Below are positions 6,018 to 7,777 of a stretch of 7,777 bases of DNA, piece after piece. The notes under the pieces were generated by a model. It saw only the letters and a program-made list of their open reading frames with translations, searched no databases and was not told the DNA's origin. The DNA comes from Actinomycetota bacterium (GTDB lineage: Bacteria; Actinomycetota; Thermoleophilia; Gaiellales; F1-60-MAGs149). Each line of letters opens with the position of its first letter. Position 1 is the stretch's first letter. The position numbers and the translations under genes are program-made. The stretch is from contig CANKHS010000056.1 in NCBI GenBank assembly GCA_947481755.1, forward strand, positions 1 to 7,777, read 5' to 3'.

Positions 6018-7571
6018 TTAGCCGATCGAGATGAACAACGTCGCCGCGCCGGGTGTTCCCCAGGCGACAATGCCGTTGATCGCGCCGACGGCCGGTACGG
6101 CCTTCGCGCCCTTTGCGACAGCCATTTTCTGGAGCTGCGCGGCATTGACATAGGCGAGGCCGGTCACGTTCGCAGGAAGACCCGCCTGACCGGTGATTGC
6201 CTGATAGGCATCGCTACTCGTGATCGACGCAGTCGGAGCTGCGGCGAGCTGTGGCGCCGTGCCGACCGCAACAACCGAGCCGCCCGGCTGGACCGTGACG
6301 GAAATCTTCGTGGCGTCAATGGCACTCTTGGTCAGACCCTTTTCGGCACGTCCTGCACCAAGCTGCTTGGCGCTGGCGAGAGCCTTCGTGAGCGTCGTGG
6401 CAGCGGCTGTCGGATCCTGCGGCGCGAGCAGCAGGGATCCAGACGGCGTGTCTCCACCGAGCGCAACGAGTGCGTGCTCGCCGGTCAGAGCCGGGATCAG
6501 ATCTGCACGAACAGAGATGCCCGTCAGCTTCTCGAGCGAGACGATCTGCTTGGCAACCTCAGGCGATTGTGCAGCGGCAACGTTGAGCACGGCGAGCAGC
6601 GATGGGCCGAGGTCGCGGAAGGCGACGAAGCCCGTGGCGTCGGCCGGAATCTGATTCGTCAACGTCGGGGCGTAAGCCGTGGGGATACGCGCGCCAAGCT
6701 TGGCCAGTGCGGCCTCATCGGCGTCGCCGGCAGCCACAACGCGCAGGCCATTACTCTCGACATGCAATGCGAGCCCAAGGCCACGGACGTCCTTCAACGT
6801 CGCCGACAGTTGCGTCAGCGCCTGGGTGGGATCGGGCATGCCCTTCGTGCTCGACTTGGGCAGCAATGTCGTGGCCAGCTGAGCGAGACCAGCAATGCGA
6901 GCCGGTGCGAGGTAGGCGACCGCGATCGAATCGGTGGGAAGCTTGGCGAGCGTAGCCTGGAACGCCGGGTCGTCCGCGAGCGCAGGCGATGTCCCGGCTT
7001 CGACGCCGAGTGCTGTCTGCAATGTGCCGCGGGAGGTGGCGCCGATCGCCGTCGAGCCGCTGATGCTGATCGCAAAGGCACCGCGCTCCCAGACAGGCGC
7101 GCCGTTGAGATCGGGGCCTTTTGTGAAGCCAGCCTTGGCCAATTCGCTCGTCAAGGCAGCACTATCGGCGGCCGTGGCAACGATCACGGCATCGGCGGAG
7201 GGCGTCGTGCCACCACTCAGGTCGATCCCGAGCAGTCCGACACTAAGATCGCCACCGAGCGCCTGCATCAACTTCGCCTGCTCAGTGCTGCCGTTGAGCT
7301 GATCGTTGAGCATCGCGATCGCCTTGTCGCCACCAGGAACCTTCGCGGCCAGCGCCTCAAGCGCCTGCCACGGTGCACCACTGCGGTCGGCGTTGACGCT
7401 CGCATAGGCCAGCGCGGTCGCTGGTACAGCGACTGCGCCCTTGGCCCTCGCCTCCGCACCAGCGGCGGCACTGCCACTGCCGAACGCGGCGATCACCGCA
7501 AACGCGAAGGCGGCGGTGACGATGGCGAGCAGGGCGATCGAACGACGTTGCGACATGGACTGAGTGTACAT
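6018..7571 (-). CDS. DUF3352-type membrane-anchored extracytoplasmic protein of unknown function
   Basis: 517 residues. The N-terminus has two arginines (9-10) followed by a hydrophobic stretch at about 11-30, then an Ala/Gly-rich linker: a signal anchor or signal peptide, so the rest should lie outside the membrane. The body is alanine-rich and has no cysteine. The opening VPATALAYASVNAD at 49-62 resembles DUF3352 proteins, which I recall as common in Thermoleophilia. Two similar halves are visible, about 49-285 and 308-517: VPATALAYASV pairs with IPADATGFVAF, ISISGSTAIGATSRGTL with VTVQPGGSVVAVGTAPQL, and LPTDSIAVAYLAPARI with LPANVTGLAYVNAAQL. No enzymatic motif is seen. The ATG at 7571 is preceded by AAGAGGG 6 bases upstream. 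It sits between the probable atpC end (68-base gap) and metK (118-base gap). The family call is by recall of pattern, not a search. Confidence 0.75.
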   Translation of the reverse strand: MYTQSMSQRRSIALLAIVTAAFAFAVIAAFGSGSAAAGAEARAKGAVAVPATALAYASVNADRSGAPWQALEALAAKVPGGDKAIAMLNDQLNGSTEQAKLMQALGGDLSVGLLGIDLSGGTTPSADAVIVATAADSAALTSELAKAGFTKGPDLNGAPVWERGAFAISISGSTAIGATSRGTLQTALGVEAGTSPALADDPAFQATLAKLPTDSIAVAYLAPARIAGLAQLATTLLPKSSTKGMPDPTQALTQLSATLKDVRGLGLALHVESNGLRVVAAGDADEAALAKLGARIPTAYAPTLTNQIPADATGFVAFRDLGPSLLAVLNVAAAQSPEVAKQIVSLEKLTGISVRADLIPALTGEHALVALGGDTPSGSLLLAPQDPTAAATTLTKALASAKQLGAGRAEKGLTKSAIDATKISVTVQPGGSVVAVGTAPQLAAAPTASITSSDAYQAITGQAGLPANVTGLAYVNAAQLQKMAVAKGAKAVPAVGAINGIVAWGTPGAATLFISIG

Positions 7572-7577
7572 CTGTTT

Positions 7578-7584
7578 CCCTCTT
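7578..7584 (-). promoter_or_regulatory. Shine-Dalgarno of the DUF3352-type gene
   Basis: AAGAGGG on the minus strand, 6 bases before the ATG at 7571. It favours this start over the second Met at codon 6. Confidence 0.55.
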
Positions 7585-7639
7585 CGCTCTCGGCGACGAA
7601 ACGGCTTACCGGTGCCGATCGCGGAGTGCCGTCAGAAGA

Positions 7640-7777
7640 CTAGCGACCCGCGATGCGGATCAGATTCTCGGCAAATTCGAGGTCGCGCTCGGCACGGAAA
7701 CGGTTGACGCTCTCGTCGCCCGCTTCCGACTGCTCGATTCGAGCCCGGGCATCCTCAACCTTGGCCTGTGCGGCCTC
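7640..7777 (-). CDS. atpC: Probable ATP synthase F1 epsilon subunit, C-terminal 45 residues (partial)
   Basis: An open frame enters from the right edge and ends at TAG (7640-7642). The 45 residues are highly charged and helical, with a break at SEAGDES that suggests two helices, as in the C-terminal hairpin of F1 epsilon. The second helix, AERDLEFAENLIRIAG, fits the pattern of epsilon tails such as the Bacillus one (AELALKRAMNRLSVAE): AE, Leu at +4, Ala at +7, then a hydrophobic residue two before V/I-A. If correct, the protein is the rotor-stalk subunit that couples proton flow to ATP synthesis and regulates hydrolysis. The N-terminal beta domain, which would settle the identity, is outside the window. 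Another coiled-coil protein remains possible. Confidence 0.5.
   Translation of the reverse strand, partial: EAAQAKVEDARARIEQSEAGDESVNRFRAERDLEFAENLIRIAGR

Noticed and set aside
4700..6034. Plus-strand open frame of 444 codons
   Set aside because: It lies antisense to metK, whose signatures are unmistakable. The plus-strand product has no recognisable motif.
7602..7617. Possible terminator between the probable atpC end and the DUF3352-type gene
   Set aside because: Only a 4-pair stem (CGGC/GCCG) with an 8-base loop and three following T residues; too weak to call.
6000..7643. Plus-strand open frame of 547 codons, longer than the gene on the opposite strand
   Set aside because: It is a shadow of the DUF3352-type gene in GC-rich DNA: Arg/Gly-rich, no family resemblance, no ribosome binding site, while the minus-strand product has a signal anchor and internal repeat.
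1..7777. tRNA, rRNA, CRISPR array, insertion sequence or phage module
   Set aside because: Nothing resembling these was seen. The window is almost fully occupied by housekeeping genes on one strand, with short gaps and no long or regularly spaced repeats.

Overview
The window is GC-rich bacterial chromosomal DNA. Every credible gene lies on the minus strand, so transcription runs from high to low coordinates. In that order it holds the last 45 codons of a gene that looks like atpC (ATP synthase epsilon), a membrane-anchored DUF3352-type protein, metK, priA, frr, uppS, cdsA and the first 103 codons of dxr. The cluster is dense, with gaps of 27 to 118 bases and one overlap (metK/priA). There are no RNA genes, mobile elements, CRISPR arrays or gene-free stretches over 300 bases.

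The base composition, the metK-priA pair, the DUF3352-type protein and the frequent GTG starts (metK, uppS, cdsA) point to Actinomycetota. A deep lineage such as Thermoleophilia is my best guess, but this is inference and there is no rRNA to confirm it.

Region by region: 7640-7777 carries the C-terminal helical hairpin typical of F1 epsilon. Positions 6018-7571 encode a cysteine-free, alanine-rich extracytoplasmic protein with a visible two-fold internal repeat. Positions 4715-5899 encode S-adenosylmethionine synthetase. Positions 2617-4788 encode the replication restart helicase PriA with complete helicase motifs and all eight zinc-binding cysteines. Positions 2024-2575 encode ribosome recycling factor. 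Positions 1214-1957 encode the cis-prenyltransferase UppS, 395-1186 the CDP-diacylglycerol synthase CdsA, and 1-311 the start of DXP reductoisomerase.

The left half is the conserved frr-uppS-cdsA-dxr block. Dxr starts the committed part of the MEP isoprenoid pathway, UppS uses its products to build the lipid carrier for cell-wall synthesis, and CdsA activates phosphatidic acid for phospholipids. In many bacteria pyrH lies just upstream of frr; here priA takes that place, so the translation/envelope block is joined to a metK-priA block. I see no convincing undescribed multi-gene system. The points most worth a second look are the duplicated DUF3352-type protein, mutually exclusive hairpins before an uppS start with no Shine-Dalgarno, the unusual metK/priA overlap, and the fully motif-bearing PriA in an apparent actinobacterium.
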